Notes: generated from the sequence alone by a model not told the origin. Shown: positions 41,023 to 51,086, counted from the first letter of the stretch. The stretch: DNA of 64,000 nt from Paenibacillus sp. (GCA_023663345.1 JAMPHR010000002.1:311331-375330); one strand, 5' to 3'. Translations and numbers: made by a program.

Positions 41023-42077
41023 CTTTTTGATCGTTTGTCCAGGGCTATCCAAGCGAATGTGAATAGACCCAGAATGATGGAACTAATTGTCTGAACCCCT
41101 AAGGAGAGGTTGGCAAATGATGCCATATAGCTTTTGTCGAGGCCGGGGATGTCGGCCGAGTAGAGTCCGAGGGCAAATATCATGGCCCATTGCCAGGGGC
41201 CGATGCCGCCGTTGGAGGGTACAAGCATGGAGAGGCTTGTGAGGACGAAGCACACCAGAAGGGCGGTGAGTCCGTGCAGGGCTATGACCTGGGCAGTGAG
41301 GGGGAAGGACATGAACGCGCATCCGAGCCCCAGATAATAACAGGCCCATAATATTATGGTATAGAAGAGCCATTGTCCTTTGCCCCTCATGCGGGCTATG
41401 ACGGCAAAACCTTTCCACAGTCCGTTCCAGATGCGGCGCAGGGTGGAGATGACCCTGTTCTGAGGATATTTCACGCATACGAGGGTCGATCCGGCCAGAA
41501 CAGCGATCACGCATCCCCACAGTATGGGCGAGGTGAGCAACGACATGATGCGCGACATGAGCCGGGGATTCTGGCCAAGGTAGGACATGAGCTGAGGTCC
41601 GGCCAGGAAGAAGGTGACGAGCGATATGAGCCCTACGGCGATGGTATCGGCGAGACGGTCGGCCACCATTGAGCCGAACACTGTGGTGAACGGAGCTTTC
41701 TGTCGTTGGGCCACGAATCCTGTGCGCCATATCTCGCCGAGGCGGGGAAACACGAGGTTGACGGCATAGGTGCCGAACACGCTGAGCGACAGCACCCACA
41801 GCGAAGCCTTGATGCCGAGGGCCCGGAGCTGAAGCCTCCAGCGGGCAGCGCGCGCCACCTGGGCGCCTATCACGAGGATGATGTTGCCGGCTATCCAGCG
41901 GAAGTCACACTCGGTGCAGATGGTGTGCCACATCTCGCGCAGATCCATCCCCTTGACCAGCAGGTAGCACAGCCCCACGGTGATGACCGCGGGAACGCCA
42001 TACTTAAGCAGCAACCCGAGTGGGGATTGCCTGTGGCGTACAGCTGTGGGGACCGATGATTGTGACCGGGGATTCAT
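41019..42077 (-). CDS. Lysylphosphatidylglycerol-synthase-like membrane protein (UPF0104)
   Basis: 352 residues from ATG 42077. The reading frame has about eight membrane helices of the LPG_synthase_TM (flippase-like) family: GVPAVITVGLCYLLVKGMD, WIAGNIILVIGAQVARAARW near residue 65, and a late SLSMLVPSNGGIGPWQWAM. The family lacks the MprF synthase domain and is thought to move lipids or lipid-linked molecules. The start overlaps the upstream stop by one base (TGATG) and its own stop overlaps the next gene by four, so all four genes are coupled. Confidence 0.86.
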   Translation of the reverse strand: MNPRSQSSVPTAVRHRQSPLGLLLKYGVPAVITVGLCYLLVKGMDLREMWHTICTECDFRWIAGNIILVIGAQVARAARWRLQLRALGIKASLWVLSLSVFGTYAVNLVFPRLGEIWRTGFVAQRQKAPFTTVFGSMVADRLADTIAVGLISLVTFFLAGPQLMSYLGQNPRLMSRIMSLLTSPILWGCVIAVLAGSTLVCVKYPQNRVISTLRRIWNGLWKGFAVIARMRGKGQWLFYTIILWACYYLGLGCAFMSFPLTAQVIALHGLTALLVCFVLTSLSMLVPSNGGIGPWQWAMIFALGLYSADIPGLDKSYMASFANLSLGVQTISSIILGLFTFAWIALDKRSKR

Positions 42078-44092
42078 CAATAGTTGCGGTAACGGTAGTC
42101 GTTGTCATATCCACCACTGTTGAGCAGATTTCCGCTACGTGTGGCTGAGTTCATGAAAGGATCGTCGAAGAATTCATCCTCCTCGTCCTCATCTCCTACG
42201 GGACGGTCGTCCTGCTCGCCTTTCTTGCGCTTGGGCTTGTTCTTCTTGATCTCCATCGGCTTCTGCTTGTCGACGGGCAGTTCGTTGATGTCCCAGCTCT
42301 GCTCGATGGTCCAGTTCTTTTTCAAGGTCACTTTCTTGGGGTAGTAGTAGACCTCCTCGGGCTGGATGGAATCGTTGATGGAGCCGGTGGTCCACTTGCC
42401 GTCGCCGTTGGCGTCGATGAACAGACGGGCGTAGTAGGTGCCGGGCTTGAGGTACTCGATGGTAGCGAGGTTGCCCTCGACCGGAGCCGAGGCCACGGGG
42501 GCGTCGGAGGAGCTGAGTACCTCCACCACAGCTTTGCGTCCGTCGAGACCTGAGATGTTGAACGATACGGCTGAATAGTCGTCGCTTTTCTTGGTGGTGA
42601 ATTCGTGTTCGAGGCGGGCGTTGTCAAGGCCGTAGACATCGACCATTGCGGCCGAGTCGATCACGAGCTTGTATTTGGTGCCCTCCTCCCATTGGTAGGG
42701 GGCGGTGTAGACCATGGGGTGAAGCGGTTCGGGACGGGTGAACTGCGGGCGGTTGATGGGATACCAGATGGAATCGACAAGCATCTCGAGGTGGACGGCT
42801 GTGGAGTCGAATCGCGCTACCGGGGTGCCGGCTCCGAGCGCGAGGCCCATGTTCAGCTCCTGGCTTGAGCCGGAGGTCACGCGCAGTTCCATGTGGGGAA
42901 CAGGGGGAATGGAGTCTTCCTCCTCCTCGCCATCCTTTTTCTTGCGTTTCTTTTTCTCTTTGTCCTCATCCTTCTTCTTGGGGCTACGGATGTTGAATTT
43001 CAGCGTGTCGGTGCCCCACACGAGGTTGTCGGTGGTATCGGTGCGCAGATAGGTAGCCTCAAGGGTGATGGAGTCGAGCGCCACGAGCGAGGTGTCGGTG
43101 ATCCAGTAGGTGAGGGTGTCGAGGGTGGGTGATGCGTCGAGTGCCGCCCAGGAGGAGATCTCGTCGCCGGCACGGTGGGTGTTGAGCAGGCGGAGGATGG
43201 GGAGTGTGTCGGACTTGGCTCCAAACTGGAATGTTATCTTGTTGCGCTCGGGTCGCTTGTAGTCCTTGAGATACTGGGAGGCATACCCCTCGTTGAACCA
43301 TGTGAGCAACAGGTCGTCGGGGAGGAAGCGGGTGATGTTGCGGGTCACGAGCGAGTCGCGCTCACCGTTCTCGCGTGTGAGGGTGTCGGTCACGGTGGCA
43401 GGCTCGGAGGTGGGGGAGACTGTCACGTCGTAGAATGCCACATCCTCCGACCGGTCCCAATGGTAATCGCGGTTCACATCGTTGAGGGCATACACGCGGT
43501 AGGTGCCGGCCTTGAGGTTGCGTATGGTGAACTCGCCCAGCTGGTTGGTCTTGGTGATGCGCTCGAAGGGGAGTGTGGATATGGCAGTGTCGGAGAGGTT
43601 GGAGTACACGCCCACAAGCATTCCCTGGGCTGGCTCGAGAGTGCGGGCCTCGAATACCATTCCCGAGAGGCGCAGTGTGTCGATGGTGTCGCCGGTGGCG
43701 AAGTCGATGGCGAGTCCATCGAGCACGTTGCCCTCGTTGAGGTCCTTGATGGCATCGGCAAAGTCGATGGTGTAGGTAGTATTGGGCAGTAGGGAGTCTC
43801 GCAGTTCTATGGTCACTCGCTTGGCATTGGATGTGATAGCCGGGGTGGTGCGTTGGGCGGGCGATACCACGATCTTGTTCATGGCATCGTCGAGCGTGAC
43901 GTTCTCATCAAAATCCACGGTGATCTTGTTGTTGGTGACGCGGAGCTGTCCGAGAGCGGGATTGGAGCGGACATATACGGGAGGCGTCTCGTCGCGAGGA
44001 CCGCCCTCGGGACGGCCCATATTGGCGCAAGCCACCATCACGGCGGCCGCTATCATTGCTAAGAGTAGTCTCAACTGCTTGACTGAACGCAT
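42077..44092 (-). CDS. Large Ig-like (Big_5) lipoprotein
   Basis: 671 residues. A lipoprotein signal with VMVAC leads to Cys21. The first domain is Big_5-like: ETPPVYVRSNPALGQLRVT then ITVDFDENVTLDDA, typical of C-terminal gliding or surface proteins in Bacteroidetes. Carboxypeptidase-regulatory-like segments follow (GMVFEARTLEPAQGMLVGV, then TYRVYALNDVNRDYHWDRS) and a charged Lys/Glu stretch (KKKDEDKEKKKRKKKDGEE). The C-terminal tail is acidic (DDRPVGDEDEEDEFFDD). It is first in the aroA operon, and a TATTTTTG box lies at 44125-44132. Homologues are near-universal in Bacteroidales; function is unknown. Confidence 0.82.
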   Translation of the reverse strand: MRSVKQLRLLLAMIAAAVMVACANMGRPEGGPRDETPPVYVRSNPALGQLRVTNNKITVDFDENVTLDDAMNKIVVSPAQRTTPAITSNAKRVTIELRDSLLPNTTYTIDFADAIKDLNEGNVLDGLAIDFATGDTIDTLRLSGMVFEARTLEPAQGMLVGVYSNLSDTAISTLPFERITKTNQLGEFTIRNLKAGTYRVYALNDVNRDYHWDRSEDVAFYDVTVSPTSEPATVTDTLTRENGERDSLVTRNITRFLPDDLLLTWFNEGYASQYLKDYKRPERNKITFQFGAKSDTLPILRLLNTHRAGDEISSWAALDASPTLDTLTYWITDTSLVALDSITLEATYLRTDTTDNLVWGTDTLKFNIRSPKKKDEDKEKKKRKKKDGEEEEDSIPPVPHMELRVTSGSSQELNMGLALGAGTPVARFDSTAVHLEMLVDSIWYPINRPQFTRPEPLHPMVYTAPYQWEEGTKYKLVIDSAAMVDVYGLDNARLEHEFTTKKSDDYSAVSFNISGLDGRKAVVEVLSSSDAPVASAPVEGNLATIEYLKPGTYYARLFIDANGDGKWTTGSINDSIQPEEVYYYPKKVTLKKNWTIEQSWDINELPVDKQKPMEIKKNKPKRKKGEQDDRPVGDEDEEDEFFDDPFMNSATRSGNLLNSGGYDNDYRYRNY

Positions 44093-44124
44093 GTCAGAAT
44101 GGGTCTTTTAGAGTTATATTCTTG

Positions 44125-44132
44125 CAAAAATA
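44125..44132 (-). promoter_or_regulatory. Candidate -7 box for the aroA operon
   Basis: Minus-strand TATTTTTG, 33 bases before the ATG at 44092. No strong -33 element. Confidence 0.4.
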
Positions 44133-44300
44133 CTAAAAAATCAACATACGTGCTCATTTTTGGGAAGTAAATCCCTTGGGGGCACTCTTAAAATATGTGT
44201 TTTGGATGCCTATTTCGGACAAATTGTGTGATGGCGGATGTCTCCACACCGGTCGTGTATCGAGGCGATGATCTCACGACACCGTTTCTTTATTGAATTA

Positions 44301-44657
44301 TCATGACTTGGAGGGGGTGTGGTAGGCTTTCTTTTTACCGGTGTTGCGGCGTATCTGGGTAAGTTCCTCCATGGTGGAGTATTTCGGCTGGGAGAATACC
44401 GATTTTATTTCAGATGTGTAACCCAGCACCATGGCGATCTCGATGAGGTTTTTGAGCGAGATGAGGCCTTTCTGCTCGAAGCGTGCGATGTTGCTGATGG
44501 ATACGCCCGACCGCTCGGCAATGTCGCGCCTGGTGAGGTTCTTCTCTATGCGACGTTTCTTGAAATCGCCTGCCATCTGCATGGCTATGTCGTCAGAATT
44601 GGTAAGCGTGAAGCTCTCCAATAGTGCCAACATATTATTACTTTCGGGGTAATTCAT
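44301..44657 (-). CDS. XRE-family helix-turn-helix regulator
   Basis: 118 residues. The HTH spans roughly residues 33-88: FKKRRIEKNLTRRDIAERSG, VSISNIARFEQKGLISL and KNLIEIAMVLGYT. The C-terminal tail is basic (RRNTGKKKAYHTPSK). The layout resembles HipB-type antitoxins and orphan XRE repressors, but no toxin gene (for example hipA) follows. It has its own promoter with ATTG, 20 bases, TATATTTG at 44686-44717. The downstream 208 bases contain no gene. Confidence 0.85.
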   Translation of the reverse strand: MNYPESNNMLALLESFTLTNSDDIAMQMAGDFKKRRIEKNLTRRDIAERSGVSISNIARFEQKGLISLKNLIEIAMVLGYTSEIKSVFSQPKYSTMEELTQIRRNTGKKKAYHTPSKS

Positions 44658-44685
44658 ATAGATACTACCTAAATATTATCATTTG

Positions 44686-44717
44686 CAAATATACGTATTA
44701 ATATCAGTATAAACAAT
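44686..44717 (-). promoter_or_regulatory. Promoter of the XRE regulator
   Basis: Minus strand: ATTG (44717-44714), 20 bases, TATATTTG (44693-44686). Both parts resemble the phylum consensus; the -33 element is weak. It lies about 30 bases before the ATG, so autoregulation would be possible. Confidence 0.5.
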
Positions 44718-44743
44718 TAAATGGAAGTAAAAGGTGAGGCTGT

Positions 44744-44776
44744 GGGGAAAATAAAAGGCCCGGGGATGCCCGGGCC
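44744..44776 (-). terminator. Terminator of the SusCD-thioredoxin operon
   Basis: GGCCCGGG/CCCGGGCC (44757-44776) is a perfect 8-base-pair GC stem with a four-base loop. On the minus strand it is followed by TTTTATTTT. It lies about 115 bases after the stop of the thioredoxin-like gene. Confidence 0.78.
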
Positions 44777-44889
44777 AATGTTAAGCTACTGTCACTGCGT
44801 TATGACCAATGAAGTCAGGTCAAGAAACGTGTTTTCAATGTAATGAAATTAGTGTAGTTCTAAATATACCAATCTATAAAATCTATGTG

Positions 44890-45990
44890 TCAATGTTTAT
44901 CACTCTCAAGCGAGTAAATGGTTGAGGCTACAATGTATAGTGCATTTGGAGCCATCGATGCGATATGTTTACGCAGGAATGAGGAGATGGCTTTCCTCTG
45001 CTCGGGGGTATCGGTGGAGAAGATATTGGAGAGCGAGTAGGCGAAAGTGGCCTGCTCATCCTCGGCGAGACCCATGAAATTTTTGTCGCAGAAGTCAAGG
45101 AAAGCGGCATCATCGGATGAGGCACGCTTTTCGGCAAACTCCAGCTTCCGGCCTAATTCTCCCGCAAATCCGAGTTTCGCGGCTTCCTGCTTGAAGAGGT
45201 TGTAGGCTTTCATGTTGGCCTCGTTGTCGCACAGGATGTTGGAGGAGAAGTAACGTAATGCCTCATTGGTGAATACATTCTTGATGGTCTCATCAAGTTT
45301 GGCCTGATTGTCGGATGCAAAACCTGAGCGCCTGTCAATAAGGAAACGCACACGCGGATTGTCATAATCGAAGGCAAAAGTGGTGAACAGTCCGGTGTTT
45401 TCTTTGGCGAGGCGTTCATTGTCGGAAAGAGAGTTGAAATATTCATCAAGGACAGCTGTGGCCTGATTGAGTCCCTCCGAGTAATTGCGATTATTGTCGG
45501 CCAGGAGAGAGGCATAGGCAACGATGAGGGGAGTGTTGCGCTCGCCGGCCTCGTAGCGGGCTTTCACGCGCTCGGGTTTCAGCTCGGGGTTGTTGCACAT
45601 CTCCACGGCGGCGATGAACTCGTCACCCTCCTTGAGTCCGGCAAACGAGCCGAGGAGCTCGCCATCGGCATTGATCACAGCAAGGGTAGGATAGGCGGCC
45701 ACGCCATATTTCTTGGCAAGCTCCACGCCCTCGCCTTTCTCGGCATCTACCTTGAGGCATACATACTTGTTGTTGAGGTAGTCACCTACCTGCTTGGTAG
45801 GGAACACGTCGGCTGCAAGGCGCTTGCAAGGACCGCACCATGTGGTGAAGAAGTCGATAAATATGAATTTTCCTTCGGCCTTGGCCGCGGTCTTTGCCTC
45901 ATCAAAGGTGATGTGGCGGAACTCGGTCTGGGCATCGGCCCGGAATGAGAGGGAGAGGACAAGAAGTGAAAGAAGAAAAATCTTTTTCAT
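44890..45990 (-). CDS. Thioredoxin-family protein with signal peptide
   Basis: ATG 45990 (MKKIFLLSLL) starts a signal peptide cut near RADAQ (residue 21), which argues for a periplasmic protein. Residues 25-130 are a thioredoxin domain with the CGPC active site in FFTTWCGPCKRLAADVFP near residue 50, and VAAYPTLAVINADGEL holding the cis-Pro. About 200 further residues are helical (ANMKAYNLFKQEAAKLGF) with no motif I know. It is five bases after the SusD stop and belongs to the same operon, where it may act in oxidative folding or in a redox step on the imported substrate. Confidence 0.87.
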   Translation of the reverse strand: MKKIFLLSLLVLSLSFRADAQTEFRHITFDEAKTAAKAEGKFIFIDFFTTWCGPCKRLAADVFPTKQVGDYLNNKYVCLKVDAEKGEGVELAKKYGVAAYPTLAVINADGELLGSFAGLKEGDEFIAAVEMCNNPELKPERVKARYEAGERNTPLIVAYASLLADNNRNYSEGLNQATAVLDEYFNSLSDNERLAKENTGLFTTFAFDYDNPRVRFLIDRRSGFASDNQAKLDETIKNVFTNEALRYFSSNILCDNEANMKAYNLFKQEAAKLGFAGELGRKLEFAEKRASSDDAAFLDFCDKNFMGLAEDEQATFAYSLSNIFSTDTPEQRKAISSFLRKHIASMAPNALYIVASTIYSLESDKH

Positions 45991-45995
45991 GTTGA

Positions 45996-47393
45996 TTAAT
46001 AGTTTTGTGTGAGCGAGGAATTGTAAATCACGGCATTGATGGGGAACGGATATACCCACAACGGTGAGCCGGGATTGAGCGAGCGGGTGCCGTATTCTCC
46101 ACAGTCGTGAATTACCGGAGCGGCATAATCGGGCATGGAATTAAGACGCTTGCAGTCGAAGAAGTGCTCATAGTTGAGCAGGAACTCTACGCGCTTGGCT
46201 TTGCGGAGGAGTGTCATAGCGTCCTTTTCGGTTGTTACTGAGCCTTTGAATGGCTTGTAGAAGTCGGGGTGGATGCGGTTGACACGCACGCGGTCGACCA
46301 TCTCAAGGCCCTCGTCGATATGTCCGGTGAGAATAAGGCTCTCGGCAACTACATAGTACATCTGCTCGGCATCAATACCGTAGGAGTTCAACCGGTAGGA
46401 GGCTCCGTAATATGTAGTGGCACCCGGAATACCTGTGCCGAGGAGCTCTTCGTCGTACCAATCATCTTCATCGGTATAGTACCTCAAATAGTCGCCCTCC
46501 TCGAATAGAGACATCAGCTCGGGCGAGAATACGGTGAGGCCGATGGTGCCTCCGTTGACGAGACTGTTGGAGTTGATGAACAGGTACACGTCTGGGTCGT
46601 CAAACGGCTTGTCCCATGTGCCGGTCGAGGGGATGGAGCTGCGGCTGTTGATGGAGCCGTTGACAGCGATAGCCTTGCGGGCATAAGTGATTGCCTCCTC
46701 ATAGCGTTTCATCTGGAAGAGGACACGGGCGCGTACACCGTATCCAAAGTCGGCCTCGAAACGGCAGGGGTCGTTGGTGGGGACCGGTTTCAGGCATGCG
46801 ATTACTTCGTCGGAGCAATCGTCGAGGATGCGGTCATATACCTGTGCGACGGTCAGTTTGGTTTTCTGCTCTCCTGAGTCTGTGTTGTCAACATAGGCTA
46901 TGCCACCGAGTTGACCGGCAGTCTCGGGTGAATACTGCTGGGCATAGAAATTGACCAGAAGGAAATGAAACCATGCGCGCAGGATACGGGCTTCGGCCAC
47001 GAGACGGGGCTTTTTAGACTGGTCGCCCTCCATATCAGCCATTTTGGAGATCACGACATTCATATAGTATATGTGTTCGTAGATTTCCTTGTATCGGGCA
47101 TCTTCCTCGGTGAGATCGGCACGGTCGATGGATTCGTCGCAGAATATCCAGGCATGGTCGAGGCTGGTGGTCACGTTGTAGACCTCCTCGATATTACCGG
47201 GTACCGCCTGGTTGCACAGATAATTGAAATCGAGATACCAGTCATATATTCTCCACTGCTGGTTGAGGAGAGACTCGAGTTCATCAACGTTGGTGAATGT
47301 AGTCTTGCCGTTGGGCACAATATCCAGCTGATCATCGCATGACGGCATTATTATTGCTATGACAGCGAGTAGCAGTCCATATATTTTTTTCAT
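45996..47393 (-). CDS. SusD/RagB-family surface lipoprotein
   Basis: 465 residues from ATG 47393. The lipoprotein signal ends MPSC (Cys near residue 18). DDQLDIVPNGKTTFTNVDEL gives the usual SusD start, and the TPR helices include ARILRAWFHFLLVNFYAQQ, a canonical SusD pattern near residue 130. The second half contains the RagB C-terminal features (AKRVEFLLNYEHFFDCKRL, then the final PFPINAV segment). SusD proteins cap the SusC barrel and bind the glycan or peptide. The gene follows SusC by 18 bases. Confidence 0.94.
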   Translation of the reverse strand: MKKIYGLLLAVIAIIMPSCDDQLDIVPNGKTTFTNVDELESLLNQQWRIYDWYLDFNYLCNQAVPGNIEEVYNVTTSLDHAWIFCDESIDRADLTEEDARYKEIYEHIYYMNVVISKMADMEGDQSKKPRLVAEARILRAWFHFLLVNFYAQQYSPETAGQLGGIAYVDNTDSGEQKTKLTVAQVYDRILDDCSDEVIACLKPVPTNDPCRFEADFGYGVRARVLFQMKRYEEAITYARKAIAVNGSINSRSSIPSTGTWDKPFDDPDVYLFINSNSLVNGGTIGLTVFSPELMSLFEEGDYLRYYTDEDDWYDEELLGTGIPGATTYYGASYRLNSYGIDAEQMYYVVAESLILTGHIDEGLEMVDRVRVNRIHPDFYKPFKGSVTTEKDAMTLLRKAKRVEFLLNYEHFFDCKRLNSMPDYAAPVIHDCGEYGTRSLNPGSPLWVYPFPINAVIYNSSLTQNY

Positions 47394-47411
47394 TGTTGTC
47401 AAAGTGGGGGA

Positions 47412-50400
47412 TTAGAGATTAACATAGAGGCTCATGGTGTAGCTGCGTGGCTGGCTCATTGGTGTGCCGTTCTGAAGTGTGGTGCCCTCGGGATCCCATC
47501 CGGCACTGTTGGCTACCCAGGTGTGTACGTTGTCCATCTGCAGACGCAGGCGCAGATCGTTGAGGCCGATATGACGTATGAGCTTACGGTCAAAGTTATA
47601 TGTGAGAACGAGAGTGCGGAACTTCATGTAGTTGGCTTTCTCCACATTGCGGAAGTCGGAGGCTCCGATGGTGCCGTTCGTGAGGTACTTTGTCTGGTAT
47701 CCATTGGGGATGGTGCCTTCCACGCCGTTCCAGTAGTCAAGAGCTGATGCCGGGCATTGGCCTTCATAGTTGTACATGGTATCCCATATCACAGGGCTGA
47801 CACGTCTCACGTGTCCCCCGTAGAACGAAAACATGCCTGAGAGTGAGAATCCGTTCCATGTGACCTCGGGGGTAAAACCTCCGGTCCATTTGGGGGTGGT
47901 GGTGCCGGAGAAGATGCAGTCCTCGATGGCAAATTCAGCTGAGCTGGTCGAGGTGTTGTGTACCTCGCCGTTGTGGTCGCGCCATGTGCCATAGATCATT
48001 TTACCCTCTTTTACAAGACCGGCATAGTCGATCGAGATCAACGAATTGAGGGGGTACCCTTCTTTAAGGCTCATCTGGCGGAATTCGGCACCGGTGGAGG
48101 GATGGATATATACCTTGGTGACTTTATTTTTGTTATAGGCGAAGTTGGCCGATATGCTCACGCCTACATCACGGCGGGTCTTAGGTGAGAGTATGCGTCC
48201 CTGGAGTTGCAGCTCGATACCGTGATTGACCATGCAACCTGCGTTGAGTTTCTGTGTGGCGCCGGGTACACCTGTGGTGCAGTCGAGTGCTACCTCAGTG
48301 AGCAGGTCGCTACCGTTCTTGCGGTAGAAGTCAAGCGAGCCGTTGATGCGGTATCCGAGGAATGAGAAGTCGAGACCGGCGTTCCATGTGGATGTCTTTT
48401 CCCAGCGCAGCTGGTCGTTGGGCGGAGTGTCGATGGTTCCTTGCCATTTGCCGTTGAGTCCGTTGGAACTGATGGAGGCGGTGAGATAGGAGGTGGCATC
48501 GGAGTCGATATTACCGGTGAGACCGTAGGAGAATCTCAGCTTGGTGGCATCAAGCCAGGTGAGAGGTTGCATGAAGCTCTCATTATGGAGGTTCCAGCTC
48601 ACGCCTACCGACCATAGGGGACGTCCACGGAACTTGGGATCGGAACCAAACAGGTCGGTCTTGTCCACACGGTATGAGCCGAAGATACTGTAACGGCGGT
48701 CGTAGACATAATTGGCTGTGAAATAATAGGAGTAGTAGCGGTGAAGTGTATTATAGTCGGCGAAGTTACCGGAAAGGCCGTAGGCAGAATAGCCGGGACC
48801 GAGGATACTTTCCTTACCCCAGCCGTTTATGAAAGCCCAATCGACCTGTGCTATCTGGTTGGTCATGGTGAGGGGATCGTAGCCGAGGCGCATGTCACTG
48901 CTTGAGCGTGAGTGCATCTGTCGGAATTCGAATCCGGCGAGAGCCGATATCTCGTGTTTGTCAAAGAAGATATGGTTGTAATCGGTCTGAGCACGGAATG
49001 TGTAATAGTTGCCTGATGTGTCGTGTGTTGATAGTTGTCCACCATCTGGAATATGGTGGATTGTGGCATCCATCATCACCGGCTTCTTATAAAAGTGGTC
49101 AAAATCACCATCCCAGCTGTCAAAGTTCCAGTCTGGATCATCCACCCATACCTCAGTCTTGTCGACTGTGGTGTAGAGGTTGTAGAGCGATCGCATCATA
49201 TAGGAATCCTTGGTGTAGAGAGTCTCGCTCTTTTCAGAAATGTCCTCATACTGGAATTGCGCGGAGGCTTTCCATCCGTCGACCGGAAGGGTGAAGTTGG
49301 CATGGATATATGCGCGTATGTTGGTGTAACGGTCCTTATAGGTGTTTTTGCCCATGTCCTGAAGCAGATTGTAGGAATGATCCTTAAGCTCGTAGTCGGG
49401 ATTGCTGAGGGCGGGGTTGCTGAGAATACAGCCGGCCTCCATGGCTGCGAGCGAGCCGTCGGGGTTGTACATGGACATGTAGGGCGCATAGGAGTAGTAA
49501 TCGCCGGCTCCGGTACGCAGATTGGATTTTGACCTCTGGCTTATCACGTTGACCGAGAAGTCGAGGTCGAGCCAACGGGCAACTTTCATGTCGCCACGGT
49601 AACGGAACTGGAGGGTACGGGTGTAATCGCGCTGAAGTCCCATATTGTCGTCGGAATAATTAAGAACTATATTGGAGTTGACCACTTTACCCTGAGTGCG
49701 GAGCGAGAGATTGTACTGTTGGTTGACGCGGGTGCGCTCCACGGCATCCTGCCACTCGCTTCGATAGTCGTTGTTGCTCCAACGGTCGAGAGTGGAATTC
49801 ATCTCGGCATCGGATAACTCGCCGAGATAATTGCGCAGGAATAAGCGCTGGACCTGAGAAATACCCTGGGCATGAAACCCTCCCATGTTCCAGTTGGAAA
49901 GTAGAGAATTGAATGATGACTGATCGTCGTCGGCTCTCATAGCGTTCCAGTTGAGCCGTTCCAGTTCGATGGTCTGTGCGGCTGTGGCGAGGCCTCCCTT
50001 GTTGTAGTTGATCTTGTCGGTGATGGTTATATCGGTGTTGAAGTCAATTGAGAGTTTCTCTTTCTTGGCCGACTTGGTGGTGATGACGATGATACCGTTG
50101 GACGCGCGGGCACCGTATATCGCGGCGGCTGACGCATCCTTAAGTACAGTGATAGATTCAACCTCGTAGGGGTTTACGGTGTTCATGCCACCCTCGATGG
50201 GGAGTCCGTCGACCACAACGAGGGGTGCGGTGCGGGCCTCGAATGTGCCCTGACCACGTATCGTGAGCAGATCCTCGCCCTTCTTGAATTGGGTTTCCTT
50301 GGATTTCACCACACCGGGGATGTTGCCCTCCAGGTTGTTGACCAGATTGGTGGTGTGACGCTTCTCGAGAGCGTCGGCCGAGATGATGGTGTAGGCACCG

Positions 50401-51023
50401 GTGGCGTTCTCGCGTTTGAGATTCTGGTAGCCGGTCACGACCACTTCATCCATAATGGCATAGTTGGTCTCCATTTTTATAGTGAGCGGGAAGCGGGTCT
50501 TGGGGGTGATTGCGGTTTCCCGGGGTTTCATGCCTACATAGCTCACGAGAAGTGTAAAGTCGCTTGGAGCCGAGGCGGTGAAACTGAAGTTGCCGTCGAT
50601 GTCGGTGGCACAGCCTATCGTAGTGCCCTCGATGTGGACGTAAGCGCCGGGGAGAGGTTCGCCGTTCTCGTCGAGCACGGTACCGAGGATCACCCGCTCG
50701 GCACCACCTTTAACGTCCTTGGCGGGAAGACGGAGTATCACGGTGTTGTCGACTATCTCGTAGTCAAGTCCCATGGCTCCACGCACCACTTCATTGAGCA
50801 GGTCTTTGAGCGACGTGGCGGTATAAGTGCCGTCGGCTGTGCGCTTGATGCCATTTACTACTTCCTTTCGGCATACGAATTCATATCCCGTGGCTTGTTC
50901 CAGCTTTGTGATGATCTTGTCGGCGCGGTCGTTGGAGAACGTGACCTTGAAGTCGCGTGCCAACGCTGCGAGCGGTGTCATCATGAGAGCTGTAAGGATG
51001 AGGATGAATAAGCTCTTCTTCAT
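47412..51023 (-). CDS. SusC/RagA-family TonB-dependent transporter with STN domain
   Basis: 1203 residues. After the signal peptide (about 22 residues) comes an STN domain (residues 24-100, FKVTFSNDRADKIITKLEQ onward), which couples this transporter to a FecR anti-sigma. A carboxypeptidase-like domain follows (VILGTVLDENGEPLPGAYV), then the plug with MDEVVVTGYQNLKREN near residue 195 and DASAAAIYGARASNGIIVI near residue 300. A 22-strand barrel runs to the end. No glycan enzymes are in the operon, so the substrate is unknown. The STN domain makes the adjacent FecR/sigma pair its probable control system. Confidence 0.94.
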   Translation of the reverse strand: MKKSLFILILTALMMTPLAALARDFKVTFSNDRADKIITKLEQATGYEFVCRKEVVNGIKRTADGTYTATSLKDLLNEVVRGAMGLDYEIVDNTVILRLPAKDVKGGAERVILGTVLDENGEPLPGAYVHIEGTTIGCATDIDGNFSFTASAPSDFTLLVSYVGMKPRETAITPKTRFPLTIKMETNYAIMDEVVVTGYQNLKRENATGAYTIISADALEKRHTTNLVNNLEGNIPGVVKSKETQFKKGEDLLTIRGQGTFEARTAPLVVVDGLPIEGGMNTVNPYEVESITVLKDASAAAIYGARASNGIIVITTKSAKKEKLSIDFNTDITITDKINYNKGGLATAAQTIELERLNWNAMRADDDQSSFNSLLSNWNMGGFHAQGISQVQRLFLRNYLGELSDAEMNSTLDRWSNNDYRSEWQDAVERTRVNQQYNLSLRTQGKVVNSNIVLNYSDDNMGLQRDYTRTLQFRYRGDMKVARWLDLDFSVNVISQRSKSNLRTGAGDYYSYAPYMSMYNPDGSLAAMEAGCILSNPALSNPDYELKDHSYNLLQDMGKNTYKDRYTNIRAYIHANFTLPVDGWKASAQFQYEDISEKSETLYTKDSYMMRSLYNLYTTVDKTEVWVDDPDWNFDSWDGDFDHFYKKPVMMDATIHHIPDGGQLSTHDTSGNYYTFRAQTDYNHIFFDKHEISALAGFEFRQMHSRSSSDMRLGYDPLTMTNQIAQVDWAFINGWGKESILGPGYSAYGLSGNFADYNTLHRYYSYYFTANYVYDRRYSIFGSYRVDKTDLFGSDPKFRGRPLWSVGVSWNLHNESFMQPLTWLDATKLRFSYGLTGNIDSDATSYLTASISSNGLNGKWQGTIDTPPNDQLRWEKTSTWNAGLDFSFLGYRINGSLDFYRKNGSDLLTEVALDCTTGVPGATQKLNAGCMVNHGIELQLQGRILSPKTRRDVGVSISANFAYNKNKVTKVYIHPSTGAEFRQMSLKEGYPLNSLISIDYAGLVKEGKMIYGTWRDHNGEVHNTSTSSAEFAIEDCIFSGTTTPKWTGGFTPEVTWNGFSLSGMFSFYGGHVRRVSPVIWDTMYNYEGQCPASALDYWNGVEGTIPNGYQTKYLTNGTIGASDFRNVEKANYMKFRTLVLTYNFDRKLIRHIGLNDLRLRLQMDNVHTWVANSAGWDPEGTTLQNGTPMSQPRSYTMSLYVNL

Positions 51024-51086
51024 TTTGCTTAAGATGATAATGTGATTGATTGATCTAAAAATATATATAATGAATAAAGGTATGGG

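Noticed and set aside
44200..44300. Small remnant frame after the XRE gene (KKRCREIIASIHDRCGD in a shifted frame)
   Set aside because: No start codon of its own, only about 35 codons, no known family; probably chance.
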